This document shows positions 45,620-53,034 of a stretch of DNA of 64,000 nt, piece by piece. Position 1 is the first letter of the stretch. Every line of letters starts with the position of its first letter. The notes below the pieces were generated by a model, which saw nothing but the letters and a program-made list of their open reading frames with translations, was not told the DNA's origin and did not search any database. The stretch lies in assembly GCF_001995215.1 (NCBI RefSeq), contig NZ_MUXN01000004.1, positions 193 to 64,192 of the forward strand. The letters are read 5' to 3'. A program made the translations under genes and the position numbers. This DNA comes from Amycolatopsis azurea DSM 43854 (GTDB lineage Bacteria; Actinomycetota; Actinomycetes; Mycobacteriales; Pseudonocardiaceae).

Positions 45620-46630
45620 TTACCGATCGTCCTCATGTCCAGCTCGGGACCCCAAAAGGCGACGCAAGGACTCCAGTCGTTCCGGACTCGCGTCACCCTC
45701 GGTGACGACGTCGTCGAGCGCGCAGTCCGGGTCCGAAGGCGGCCCGAGGTGCCCGCAGGCGGAAGGGCATTCTTCGGCCGCCGCGGCGAACTCCTCGAAC
45801 GCGAGCACGATGTCGTCGGCGGTCACGTGCGCCAGCCCGAACGAGCGGACGCCGGGCGTGTCGACCACCCAGCCGCCACCCGGCAGGGGGAGGGCGACCG
45901 CCGCGACCGACGTGTGCCTGCCCTTGCCGACCGCGCTGACCACGCCGGTCGCCAGATCGGCGTCCGGCACCAGCCGGTTGACCAAAGTGGACTTCCCGAC
46001 CCCGGAATGCCCGACCAGCGCGGTGACCCGGCCCTGGAGCCGCCCGGTCAGCTCCTCCGGATGCTCGTCGTGCCGGGTGACCACGGCCGGGATGTCGAGG
46101 CCCGCGTAGCCCGAGAGGAGTTCGTCCGGGCTTGCGAGGTCGGCCTTCGTCAGGCACAGGACCGGTTCGAGGCCGCCCGCGTAGCAGGCGACGAGGCAGC
46201 GGTCGATGAATCCGGTCCGCGGCGGGGGATCGGCCAGCGCGGTCACGATCAGCAACTGCTCGGCGTTGGCGACGACCACCCGTTCGAAGGGATCGGTGTC
46301 GTCCGCCGTCCGGCGGAGCACGCTGGAGCGCTCGTCGACCCGGATGATCCGGGCGAGGGTGTCCGGCTTGCCGCTCACGTCGCCGACGATGCCGACGGTG
46401 TCGCCGACGACGACCGAGACCCGGCCCATCTCGCGGGCCCGCATCGCGGTGACGATCCGGTCCGGATCCGAGTCGATCGCGCAGGTCCAGCGGCCGCGGT
46501 CCTTCCCGATGACCATCGCCGTGGAGGCGTCGGCGTGTTCGGGGCGGCGTTTGCTGCGCGGCCTGGTGCCCTTGCCGGGACGGATCCGCACGTCGGATTC
46601 GTCCAGCCTGCGCCAGTCCTTGCCAGCCAA
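45620..46630 (-). CDS. rsgA: Ribosome small subunit-dependent GTPase A
   Basis: A circularly permuted GTPase of about 336 residues acting in late 30S subunit maturation. N-terminal OB-fold (about 35-110), then G4 LTKAD before G1 GHSGVGKST and G3 DTPGVRSFG, the permuted order typical of RsgA. The C-terminal zinc site is CPSACGHLGPPSDPDC. TTG at 46630 is chosen because GGAGG lies 4 nt upstream and it gives the conserved LAGKDWRRLDESD start; ATG at 46672 is the alternative. Matches Rv3228 in position. Confidence 0.92.
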   Translation of the reverse strand: MAGKDWRRLDESDVRIRPGKGTRPRSKRRPEHADASTAMVIGKDRGRWTCAIDSDPDRIVTAMRAREMGRVSVVVGDTVGIVGDVSGKPDTLARIIRVDERSSVLRRTADDTDPFERVVVANAEQLLIVTALADPPPRTGFIDRCLVACYAGGLEPVLCLTKADLASPDELLSGYAGLDIPAVVTRHDEHPEELTGRLQGRVTALVGHSGVGKSTLVNRLVPDADLATGVVSAVGKGRHTSVAAVALPLPGGGWVVDTPGVRSFGLAHVTADDIVLAFEEFAAAAEECPSACGHLGPPSDPDCALDDVVTEGDASPERLESLRRLLGSRAGHEDDR

Positions 46631-46731
46631 TCCGCCTCCTGCTCTCCGAACACCGCGGGACAATGATCCCATGCTGCTCGCCATCGTCCGGCCGGCGTGT
46701 AACGATGACTGTCGATTAGGGAGGTTTTCGC

Positions 46732-47490
46732 ATGTGCGGGCGCTATGCCGCCACCAAGGACCCCGCGGCGCTGATCGACGAATTCGCCGCGATCGACCTG
46801 ACCGAGGGCCGGATCCGGACCGACCACAACGTGGCGCCGACCAAGTACGTCCCCACCGTGGTGCAGCGCCACCCGCGTGACGCCGACGGCGCGGTGCTCG
46901 AAGACGAGCCCACCGTCCGGTCGCTGCGGATGATGCGCTGGGGCCTGGTCCCGTTCTGGGCGAAGGACCCCGGCGTGGGCTCGAAGATGATCAACACGCG
47001 CGCCGAGACCGCCAAGGAGAAGCCGTCCTTCAAGAAGGCGGTCTCTTCGCGGCGTTGCCTGGTCCCCGCCGACGGCTGGTACGAGTGGCGGCGCGACGGC
47101 AAGGAGAAGCAGCCCTTCTACATGACCGGACCGGGTGACGGGTCGCTCGCCTTCGCCGGTATCTGGGAGACCTGGCGGCCGAAGGACGACAAGGACGCGG
47201 ACCCGCTGATCACCTTTTCGGTGATCACCACGGACTCGATCGGCAGGCTCACCGACGTCCACCACCGCATGCCGCTGCTGATGCCGCGCGAGAAGTGGGA
47301 CACCTGGCTCGACCCCGACCGGCCCGACGTCACGGACCTGCTCGTCCCGCCGCCGGTGGACCTGGTCGACACGATCGAGCTGCGGCCGGTGTCCAGCCTG
47401 GTCAACAGCGTCCGCAACAACGGCGCCGAGCTGCTGGACCGGGTCGAGCCCGCCGTCGAAAGCGCGCTCTTCGACGCGCCGAACTCATGA
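46732..47490 (+). CDS. SOS response-associated peptidase (SRAP/YedK-HMCES family)
   Basis: A 252-residue SRAP protein. Catalytic Cys2 follows the initiator Met (MCGRYA), with conserved NVAPTKY, NTRAETA, CLVPADGWYEW and DVHHRMPLLM containing the active-site Asn, Glu and His. Family members form covalent crosslinks to abasic sites in single-stranded DNA. The start is fixed by the need for Cys at position 2. Divergent from rsgA; the next gene overlaps by 4 nt. Confidence 0.94.
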   Translation: MCGRYAATKDPAALIDEFAAIDLTEGRIRTDHNVAPTKYVPTVVQRHPRDADGAVLEDEPTVRSLRMMRWGLVPFWAKDPGVGSKMINTRAETAKEKPSFKKAVSSRRCLVPADGWYEWRRDGKEKQPFYMTGPGDGSLAFAGIWETWRPKDDKDADPLITFSVITTDSIGRLTDVHHRMPLLMPREKWDTWLDPDRPDVTDLLVPPPVDLVDTIELRPVSSLVNSVRNNGAELLDRVEPAVESALFDAPNS

Positions 47491-48095
47491 CGACCCTGGA
47501 GATCGACACCGCCTACGGTCCCGCGCGGGCCGAGTTGCACTGCGCCGAGGAGGGCTCCGCGGTGCTGATGCTCGGCCACGGCGCGGGCGGCGGGATCGGT
47601 GCGAAGGACCTGGTCGCGGTCACGCGGGCGGCGCAGGCGGCGGGCGTGCACGTGGCGCTCGTCGAACAGCCGTACCGGGTGGCGGGCCGCCGGGCTCCCG
47701 CGCCCGCCACGCAGCTCGACACCGCCTGGCTGACCGTGGCCGACGAGATCTCCGAGCGGTTCGACGATCTCCCGATCGTGTTCGGCGGCCGGTCCTCCGG
47801 GGCCCGTGTCGCCTGCCGGACCGCCGCGGCGGGACAGGCGGTGGCGGTGCTCTGTCTGGCCTTCCCCGAGCATCCGCCGGGGAAGCCGGAGAAGACCCGG
47901 CAGGGTGAACTGGACGCCGTCGAGGTCCCGACGCTGGTCGTCCAGGGCGAACGTGACCCGTTCGGCCTGCCCAAGGCGGGGCCGCATCACGAGATCGTGG
48001 TGCTCAAGGGCGACCACAACCTCAGCGCCGACCTCGACGGCGTTTCACGCGCGGCCGCCGAGTGGCTGGAGCGCGTGCTGCGCCCGCTCGCCTGA
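47487..48095 (+). CDS. Small alpha/beta-hydrolase, KANL3/Tex30-like
   Basis: A 202-residue hydrolase-fold protein. The oxyanion region is LGHGAGGG, the nucleophile elbow GGRSSGARVAC (Ser), VPTLVVQGERDPFG carries the Asp, and GDHNLS the His. This arrangement resembles the KANL3/Tex30 family of alpha/beta hydrolases. Substrate unknown. ATG overlaps the SRAP stop. The 3' end overlaps the convergent membrane protein gene by 51 nt, an unusually long antisense overlap. Confidence 0.85.
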   Translation: MTTLEIDTAYGPARAELHCAEEGSAVLMLGHGAGGGIGAKDLVAVTRAAQAAGVHVALVEQPYRVAGRRAPAPATQLDTAWLTVADEISERFDDLPIVFGGRSSGARVACRTAAAGQAVAVLCLAFPEHPPGKPEKTRQGELDAVEVPTLVVQGERDPFGLPKAGPHHEIVVLKGDHNLSADLDGVSRAAAEWLERVLRPLA

Positions 48096-48608
48096 AAGCC
48101 GCCGCCGGGCGTAGTGCACGGTGACCGCGGCCAGCAGCGGACCCCAGAGCACGAGCGGCGCGTAACAGGCGGCCATGACGACGCCGTAGACCGGCGAGGG
48201 CTCCCAGCTGCTCGGCGACATCGACGAACCGGCCTCCGCCCAGCCGAACAACCCCTGGATCCCCAGCGCGGTCAGGGCGATCGCGCCGGCGGCCGCCGGG
48301 ACGATCGCGGCGAGCGGCGGGATCCTCTTGCCGCGCAGCCCCGGGATCCAGCGCGGCCACACCTCGCCCCACGGCCGCACCAGTCCGAGGGTGAGGAAGG
48401 CGAGAGCCTCGGCGAGAACGCTCAGGCCGAAGACGTAGGCCGTGCCCCAGCCGGGGATGCCGAACTCCGTCAGGCCTTGCGCGGTGAACCCGACCGGGAG
48501 GCCGAGCCCCATCGCGATCCGCCAGAGTCCGGAGGGCAGGGTCGTCAGCAGCGTCGCGTGGGCGGCGAGATTCGCCCACTTCGGCACGTCGGGCACGGTC
48601 TTGCTCAT
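48045..48608 (-). CDS. Integral membrane protein, unknown function
   Basis: A 187-residue protein with about four hydrophobic helices: near residues 12-35, 52-75 (TAYVFGLSVLAEALAFLTLGL), 98-120 (LAAIVPAAAGAIALTALGI) and 142-168 (VYGVVMAACYAPLVLWGPLLAAV). No family recognised. ATG at 48608. The last 17 codons overlap the 3' end of the convergent hydrolase. Confidence 0.72.
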   Translation of the reverse strand: MSKTVPDVPKWANLAAHATLLTTLPSGLWRIAMGLGLPVGFTAQGLTEFGIPGWGTAYVFGLSVLAEALAFLTLGLVRPWGEVWPRWIPGLRGKRIPPLAAIVPAAAGAIALTALGIQGLFGWAEAGSSMSPSSWEPSPVYGVVMAACYAPLVLWGPLLAAVTVHYARRRLSGERAQHALQPLGGRA

Positions 48609-48721
48609 GGCGTCGCTCCCCAGGAGTCGTCGTTCGCTTGACGACGACGATCCCGGAGCGCGGCCGCGTGATCTTCCCGCCGCGGACCGACCCTGCTCCC
48701 TCTCTGAGGTGAACCCGCCTT

Positions 48722-48785
48722 CGCGTTTCGTCCTCTGAATGCGGTACTTGCGCGTGCAACTACCGCATTCAGAGGACGAAACGCG
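48722..48785. repeat. Interspersed palindrome, family A copy 3
   Basis: A 64-nt palindrome with 25-bp perfect arms starting CGCGTTTCGTCCTCTGAATG, capped by TTGC-GCGT-GCAA. It lies between two minus-strand genes, 6 nt after the YbaK stop codon. Confidence 0.9.
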
Positions 48786-48791
48786 GGGGAG

Positions 48792-49268
48792 TCAGCCCGC
48801 GATGGGGGCGAACACGGCACCGGTGAGCCGCACCAGATCGCCGGGCGCGAGTTCGACTTCGAGACCGCGCCGTCCCGCCGAGCAGTGCACGGTCTCGAAC
48901 TTCTCCGCCGAGGCGTCGATCACTACCGGGAGCCGGCTCCGGTGCCCGAGCGGCGAGATCCCGCCGAGCACGTACCCGGTTGCACGCTGCGCGGCCGCGG
49001 GGTCGGCCATCTTCGCCTTCTTCCCGCCCACGGCGGCCGCGAGCGCTTTCAGGTCCAGCTGCCCGGTGACCGGGACCACACCGACGGTCAGTTTCCCGTC
49101 GACCTCGGCGACCAGTGTCTTGAACACGCGCGCGGGGTCGAGCCCCAGCGCTTCGACGGCTTCGAGGCCGTACGACTCGGCCCGCGGGTCGTGGTCGTAG
49201 GCGTGCAGAACGTGCGCCACTTTCTGCTTCGCCAGCAGCGCCGTCGCCGGGGTTCCCTTGCCTGCCAT
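48792..49268 (-). CDS. ybaK: Cys-tRNA(Pro)/Cys-tRNA(Cys) deacylase, YbaK type
   Basis: A 158-residue YbaK/EbsC-family editing deacylase. It removes Cys wrongly attached to tRNA-Pro. Hallmarks: [27 protein letters not shown] with the catalytic Lys, and [16 protein letters not shown] at 49268. It diverges from the sigR promoter, whose start region lies about 25-50 nt away. Confidence 0.9.
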   Translation of the reverse strand: MAGKGTPATALLAKQKVAHVLHAYDHDPRAESYGLEAVEALGLDPARVFKTLVAEVDGKLTVGVVPVTGQLDLKALAAAVGGKKAKMADPAAAQRATGYVLGGISPLGHRSRLPVVIDASAEKFETVHCSAGRRGLEVELAPGDLVRLTGAVFAPIAG

Positions 49269-49291
49269 GGGCGGAGTCTACGAGCGCGCCG

Positions 49292-49317
49292 GGAATGCCC
49301 GGCCGGGCCGCACTGTT
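49292..49317 (+). promoter_or_regulatory. Sigma-R autoregulatory promoter upstream of sigR
   Basis: GGAAT (49292-49296), exactly 18 nt, then GTT (49315-49317), a perfect match to the GGAAT-N18-GTT sigma-R consensus. Transcription would start near 49324, directly before a GTG at 49327 that is in frame with sigR. Confidence 0.72.
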
Positions 49318-49326
49318 GGAAGGCAC

Positions 49327-49458
49327 GTGTCCACCACACTCGAAGCTCCCCGAATCCTGATCCCGCGCACGCCGGGCGGCCAGGTGATCCGTCCGCGCGT
49401 AAACTCGACGACGTCTCATGCGCACAAGCGCATCGACGCCGATCGGGAAGGGAACGGT
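49327..49458 (+). other. Possible N-terminal extension of SigR (SigR' isoform)
   Basis: The 44 codons from GTG 49327 to the TTG at 49459 are open and in frame with sigR ([18 protein letters not shown] and on). In Streptomyces coelicolor the stress-induced promoter produces a longer, unstable sigma-R'. Here the predicted start site would make a nearly leaderless mRNA for the long form. Confidence 0.5.
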
Positions 49459-50097
49459 TTGCCGAGCACGCAGAATCCCGCGCCGGACACGGGCACGGAC
49501 GCCGAAGAGGCGGCCGCGCGGGCCGAGCGCTTCGAGCGGGACGCGATGCCCCTGCTCGACCAGTTGTACTCGGCCGCCATGCGGATGACCCGGAATCCCG
49601 CCGACGCGGAGGACCTCGTCCAGGAGACGTACTTGAAGGCGTACGCGGCCTTCGCCTCCTTCAAGGCGGGTACGAACCTCAAGGCGTGGATGTACCGCAT
49701 CCTCACGAACACCTACATCAACGGCTACCGGAAGCGTCAGCGCCAGCCGGTGCAGCAGCCGACCGAGGAGATCACCGACTGGCAGATCGCCAAGGCGGAG
49801 AGTCACACCTCCAGCGGGCTGCGCTCGGCCGAGGTCGAGGCGATGGACAACCTGCCCGACGCCGACGTCAAGGAAGCGCTGCAGAAGCTGCCCGAGGAGT
49901 TCCGTCTCGCGGTCTACCTCGCCGATGTCGAAGGTTTCGCGTACAAGGAGATCGCCGAGATCATGGACACGCCCATCGGCACCGTGATGTCCCGGCTGCA
50001 CCGCGGCCGCGCCCAGCTCCGTGACCTGCTCGCCGACGTCGCCCGCGAACGCGGCTTCATCCGCGCGGGCAAACAGCAGGAGGTGGCGGGGCGATGA
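49459..50097 (+). CDS. sigR: Thiol-stress ECF sigma factor SigR/SigH
   Basis: A 212-residue group 4 sigma factor. Sigma-2 region: [21 protein letters not shown]; sigma-4 region: [20 protein letters not shown] and [20 protein letters not shown]. Close in pattern to Streptomyces SigR and mycobacterial SigH, which control thioredoxin, mycothiol and proteolysis genes. TTG at 49459 with GAAGGGA upstream gives the short form; GTG at 49327 gives the long form. The anti-sigma gene overlaps by 4 nt. Regulates itself through the promoter at 49292. Confidence 0.93.
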   Translation: MPSTQNPAPDTGTDAEEAAARAERFERDAMPLLDQLYSAAMRMTRNPADAEDLVQETYLKAYAAFASFKAGTNLKAWMYRILTNTYINGYRKRQRQPVQQPTEEITDWQIAKAESHTSSGLRSAEVEAMDNLPDADVKEALQKLPEEFRLAVYLADVEGFAYKEIAEIMDTPIGTVMSRLHRGRAQLRDLLADVARERGFIRAGKQQEVAGR

Positions 50098-50417
50098 CCG
50101 AGGACTACTGCTCCGGCGCGGACGACAAGGTCAAATGCGAGGAAGCCCTCGCCGACATCTACCTGCTCCTCGACAAGGAGTGCAGCGCCGAGCGTGACGC
50201 CGCCCTGCGCAAGCACATCGAGGACTGCCCGCCGTGCCTCGAGGAATACGGCATCGACGAGCACATCAAGCAGCTGCTCGCCCGGAAGTGCGGTGGCGAC
50301 CACGCGCCGGACGACCTCAAGTCCCGGCTGCGGGCCTCGATCCGCCAGACCGTGCAGACCAAGGGCGCGATCACGATCGAGCGCACCGAGGTCAAGATCG
50401 AGCAGACCTTCGAGTAA
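50094..50417 (+). CDS. rsrA: Zinc-binding redox-sensing anti-sigma factor RsrA
   Basis: A 107-residue ZAS-family anti-sigma factor. The zinc motif His41-x3-Cys45-x2-Cys48 (HIEDCPPC) and extra cysteines (6, 15, 30) are present. Under disulphide stress, oxidation releases zinc and frees SigR. ATG overlaps the sigR stop codon by 4 nt, ensuring matched synthesis. A hairpin terminator follows 15 nt downstream. Confidence 0.95.
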   Translation: MTEDYCSGADDKVKCEEALADIYLLLDKECSAERDAALRKHIEDCPPCLEEYGIDEHIKQLLARKCGGDHAPDDLKSRLRASIRQTVQTKGAITIERTEVKIEQTFE

Positions 50418-50432
50418 CCCGCTCAGCACACA

Positions 50433-50469
50433 CGAAGGCCCCCGTACCGGATCGGTGCGGGGGCCTTCG
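50433..50469. terminator. Terminator between rsrA and bL37
   Basis: Seventeen-bp arms CGAAGGCCCCCGTACCG with one G-U pair around a GAT loop, between convergent rsrA (stop 50417) and the bL37 gene (stop 50485). No strong U-run. Its stem resembles the GAAGGCCCCC repeat arms. Confidence 0.75.
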
Positions 50470-50484
50470 CTGTCTGATCGATGA

Positions 50485-50559
50485 TCAGGAGTTGGGCTTC
50501 TTGCCGTGGTTCGCGCCGTTCTTCTTACGGTCGCGACGCTTGCGGGCGCGCTTCGACAT
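50485..50559 (-). CDS. Ribosomal protein bL37 (24 residues)
   Basis: A 75-nt minus-strand gene encoding MSKRARKRRDRKKNGANH followed by GKKPNS. It matches the very small, basic bL37 protein found in mycobacterial 50S structures and annotated in many actinobacteria. AGTGAAAC precedes the ATG; a GAGGAGTGA ribosome-binding site is just upstream. It lies beside rsrA, a conserved position. Easily missed by gene finders. Confidence 0.88.
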   Translation of the reverse strand: MSKRARKRRDRKKNGANHGKKPNS

Positions 50560-50665
50560 GTTTCACTCCTCGTCCGAGTGGCCCTCGCGGGGTGATACGA
50601 CACCGCTGGGCCAGGGTCAACCTCTCCAGTGTGTCATGCGGCCCTCACCCTGCTTGGATGGGGAC

Positions 50666-52189
50666 GTGTCCACCCTTTCCGATCTGCTCGCGGAGAACAC
50701 CGGCCTGTCCGGCGAAGCCGCGGACCATCTCCAGACCGTGGTCGCCGAATGGCAGCTGCTGGCCGACCTGTCCTTCGCCGACTTCCTGCTCTGGGTCGCC
50801 GTCTCGCAGGAGCTGCAACCCGACGGCGGCGATTACGTCTGCGTCGCGCACGCACGCCCGACGACGGCGCCCACGGCCCATCCTGAGGACGTCGTCGGTA
50901 CCCGGTTCACCGAGGACGAGCACCCGCAGCTGGCCAAGGCGATCCGCGAGGTGCGGATCTGCCGCGAAGAAGACCCGCATTGGTACCGCGACCTGCCGAT
51001 GCGCCGCGAGGCCATCCCAGTGATGTTCGGCGGCACGGTGATCGCCGTCCTCAGCCGCGAGACGAATCTCGCGGCCTCCCGGGTGCCGAGCCCGCTCGAA
51101 ATCGCCTACCTCGGCAGCGCGGGCGACCTGTGCCAGATGATCGTCGACGGCACCTTCCCAAGTCCGGGGAATCAGACGGACACGCACACCAGTCCGCGGG
51201 TCGGCGACGGCCTGATCCGCCTCGACCCGACCGGGACGGTGGTCTTCGCCAGCCCGAACGGGTTGTCGGCCTATCACCGGATGGGGCACGAATCCGACCT
51301 CGTCGGGCAGCGTCTCGCGCCGCTGACCAGGTCGCTCATCCGTGACCCGTTCGACGCGACCGAGGTTTCGCACCGGATCATCGAGGCGCTCGACGGCAAG
51401 CCCAGCAGCCGTACGGAGGCGGATTCCCGCCGCGGCGCCGTCGTGCTGTTCCGTGCGCTGCCGCTGCGCCCCGCCGGGCAGGCCGCCGGCGCGCTGGTGC
51501 TGGTGCGCGACGTCACCGAGGTGAAGCGCCGTGACCGCGCCCTCCTGTCGAAGGACGCGACCATCCGTGAGATCCACCACCGGGTGAAGAACAACCTCCA
51601 GACCGTCGCCGCGCTCCTGCGGCTCCAGTCGCGCCGGACCTCCAGCGAGGAGGCGCGGCTGGCGCTCGGCGAGTCCGTGCGCCGGGTCTCGTCGATCGCG
51701 ATGGTCCACGAGGCGCTGTCCATCTCGGTGGACGAGCGGGTCGATCTCGACAAGCTGCTCGACAACGTCCTCCCGATGGTCGGTGAAGTCGCCACGGCCG
51801 AGTCCCAGGTGGGGCTTTCCCGCACCGGCTCGTTCGGCGTCGTCGTCGCCGAGATCGCGACGCCGTTGGTGATGGTGCTCGCCGAACTGGTCCAGAACGC
51901 CATCGAGCACGCGTTCCCCGACGGACGGCCGGGCAAGGTCGAGCTCGTCGTGGAGCGATCCGCCCGCTGGCTCGACATCGTCATCCGCGACAACGGGCGC
52001 GGACTGCCTTCGGGTTTCTCGCTGGAGCGCAGCGATGGTCTCGGCTTGCAGATCGTGCGGACCCTGGTCGAGTCGGAACTGCGCGGCTCGCTGTCGATCC
52101 GCGGACTGCGCGGGGACGCCGAGGAGCCCGGCGGCCGCCGGGCGGGAACCGAAGCCGCGCTGAGGATCCCGTTGTCACGACGACTGTGA
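50666..52189 (+). CDS. pdtaS: Sensor histidine kinase PdtaS
   Basis: A 507-residue cytosolic kinase resembling M. tuberculosis PdtaS (Rv3220c), also next to whiB1. GAF-like (about 40-165) and PAS-like (about 180-290) domains precede the HisKA_2 box EIHHRVKNNLQTVAALLRLQ (His304 or His305) and HATPase block LAELVQNAIEHAFPDG and DNGRGLPSGF. PdtaS phosphorylates the antiterminator PdtaR; no pdtaR gene is in this window. GTG at 50666 is chosen with GGATGGGG upstream. Confidence 0.92.
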   Translation: MSTLSDLLAENTGLSGEAADHLQTVVAEWQLLADLSFADFLLWVAVSQELQPDGGDYVCVAHARPTTAPTAHPEDVVGTRFTEDEHPQLAKAIREVRICREEDPHWYRDLPMRREAIPVMFGGTVIAVLSRETNLAASRVPSPLEIAYLGSAGDLCQMIVDGTFPSPGNQTDTHTSPRVGDGLIRLDPTGTVVFASPNGLSAYHRMGHESDLVGQRLAPLTRSLIRDPFDATEVSHRIIEALDGKPSSRTEADSRRGAVVLFRALPLRPAGQAAGALVLVRDVTEVKRRDRALLSKDATIREIHHRVKNNLQTVAALLRLQSRRTSSEEARLALGESVRRVSSIAMVHEALSISVDERVDLDKLLDNVLPMVGEVATAESQVGLSRTGSFGVVVAEIATPLVMVLAELVQNAIEHAFPDGRPGKVELVVERSARWLDIVIRDNGRGLPSGFSLERSDGLGLQIVRTLVESELRGSLSIRGLRGDAEEPGGRRAGTEAALRIPLSRRL

Positions 52190-52264
52190 AGTCCGTGTCA
52201 CGGGTCTGGAGTGGACTGTCGCTTGTGATCGTCCTCAAAGGACAGTCTCACCCGGACACGTTTT

Positions 52265-52300
52265 AGGGCCGGCGCCAGAAGAGAAGATGGCGCCGGCCCT
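52265..52300 (+). terminator. Strong terminator hairpin after pdtaS
   Basis: Thirteen-bp perfect arms AGGGCCGGCGCCA around a 10-nt A-rich loop, followed by TTTG, 75 nt after the pdtaS stop codon. Confidence 0.85.
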
Positions 52301-52376
52301 TTGACGATGCCGCGGGAGGACTTGGAAAAAGTCCCGGAAAGCCATACCCCCGTGAGGGTGTGTCGGCCTCGCTTGT

Positions 52377-52455
52377 TAAGCTCAAGTCGGGTAGGTGTCA
52401 CCTCGCAACGCAGGGCCATACAGCCACTGCGCCGCGGGATTACCCGAAGCTTGGG
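52377..52455 (+). ncRNA. Candidate structured RNA between pdtaS and whiB1
   Basis: An extended -10-like TTGTTAAGCT ends at 52382. From 52381 the sequence can form a three-way junction. P1 is TCGGGTA/TACCCGA (52387-52393 with 52441-52447), extended by CAAG/CTTG across an AG bulge. P2 is AGGTGTCACCT. P3 is CGCAGGGC/GCCACTGCG with one bulged A and a CATACA loop. It does not fit tRNA (too short, no T-loop) or any riboswitch consensus I know. Strand and transcription are uncertain, since the fold exists on both strands. Confidence 0.35.
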
Positions 52456-52506
52456 GTCTTGCTGAGTTTTAGGTGATGCGATGAAGCGTGCTGAGTCTTG
52501 AAAAAC

Positions 52507-52761
52507 TCAGGCGGAGGTACGCGTGCCGATGTGCGTACGACGGCGCTTCAGGGCCCGTCGCTCGTCCTCGCTCATCCCGCCCCAAACGCCTGCGTCCTGC
52601 CCGCTGGCCAAAGCCCAGGCCAGGCAGTCGGAAGCGACGGTGCAGCGGTGGCACACGGATTTCGCCTGAGTTACCTGCGACAGAGCAGGACCGCTGGTTC
52701 CCACCGGGAAGAACAGCTCGGGGTCCTCGTCTCGGCAGGCCGCGTCATGGCGCCAGTCCAT
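52507..52761 (-). CDS. whiB1: WhiB1-type [4Fe-4S] transcription factor
   Basis: An 84-residue WhiB protein identical in length to M. tuberculosis WhiB1. Cluster cysteines are Cys9, Cys37, Cys40 and Cys46 (VCHRCTVASDC), followed by the GVWGG turn and the basic KRRRTH tail. WhiB1 is an essential nitric-oxide-sensitive partner of the principal sigma factor in mycobacteria. ATG at 52761 (MDWRHDAACRDED). Upstream lie two CRP-type palindromes. Convergent with pdtaS. Confidence 0.95.
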   Translation of the reverse strand: MDWRHDAACRDEDPELFFPVGTSGPALSQVTQAKSVCHRCTVASDCLAWALASGQDAGVWGGMSEDERRALKRRRTHIGTRTSA

Positions 52762-52833
52762 GTTTCTGAGCTCCTTCATAACGGCGCGGTACTCCGCGCC
52801 ATAGTCGTCATGGCGGTCGTTTTTTTGGGTGCT

Positions 52834-52849
52834 TGTGAATGCTTTCACG
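52834..52849. promoter_or_regulatory. CRP-type site 1 upstream of whiB1
   Basis: TGTGA-N6-TCACG inside a longer palindrome (GGGTGCTTGTGA / TCACGAAGCACCC, 52828-52857). It differs from the CRP consensus TGTGA-N6-TCACA at one base. Centre about 80 nt before the whiB1 start codon. Confidence 0.6.
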
Positions 52850-52883
52850 AAGCACCCGTTTCGACAAGGGTTTTCTGAAGATC

Positions 52884-52899
52884 GGTGAGTCAGCTCACC
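52884..52899. promoter_or_regulatory. CRP-type site 2 upstream of whiB1
   Basis: GGTGA-N6-TCACC, a perfect dyad centred exactly 50 bp from site 1. M. tuberculosis whiB1 also carries two CRP sites, though closer together. Confidence 0.5.
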
Positions 52900-53034
52900 C
52901 GGCCGAGCGACGCTTCTGACCTGCGGTTTCGTTCCGAAACGGCCCTCCGAAGGGAAGGCCGATGCGGTGAGCGGAGGTTCTGCGTCGATGAGCGGCAGGT
53001 CGTACTTTGCCGCAGGCGATCAGCTGCCCGGTCG

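Noticed and set aside
46631..46731. aroA between rsgA and the SRAP gene, as in mycobacteria
   Set aside because: The gap is only about 100 nt; aroA is not in this window.
52387..52447. tRNA-like seven-bp closing stem
   Set aside because: Only 61 nt long and lacking a T-loop GGTTCGA-type sequence and an anticodon stem in register.
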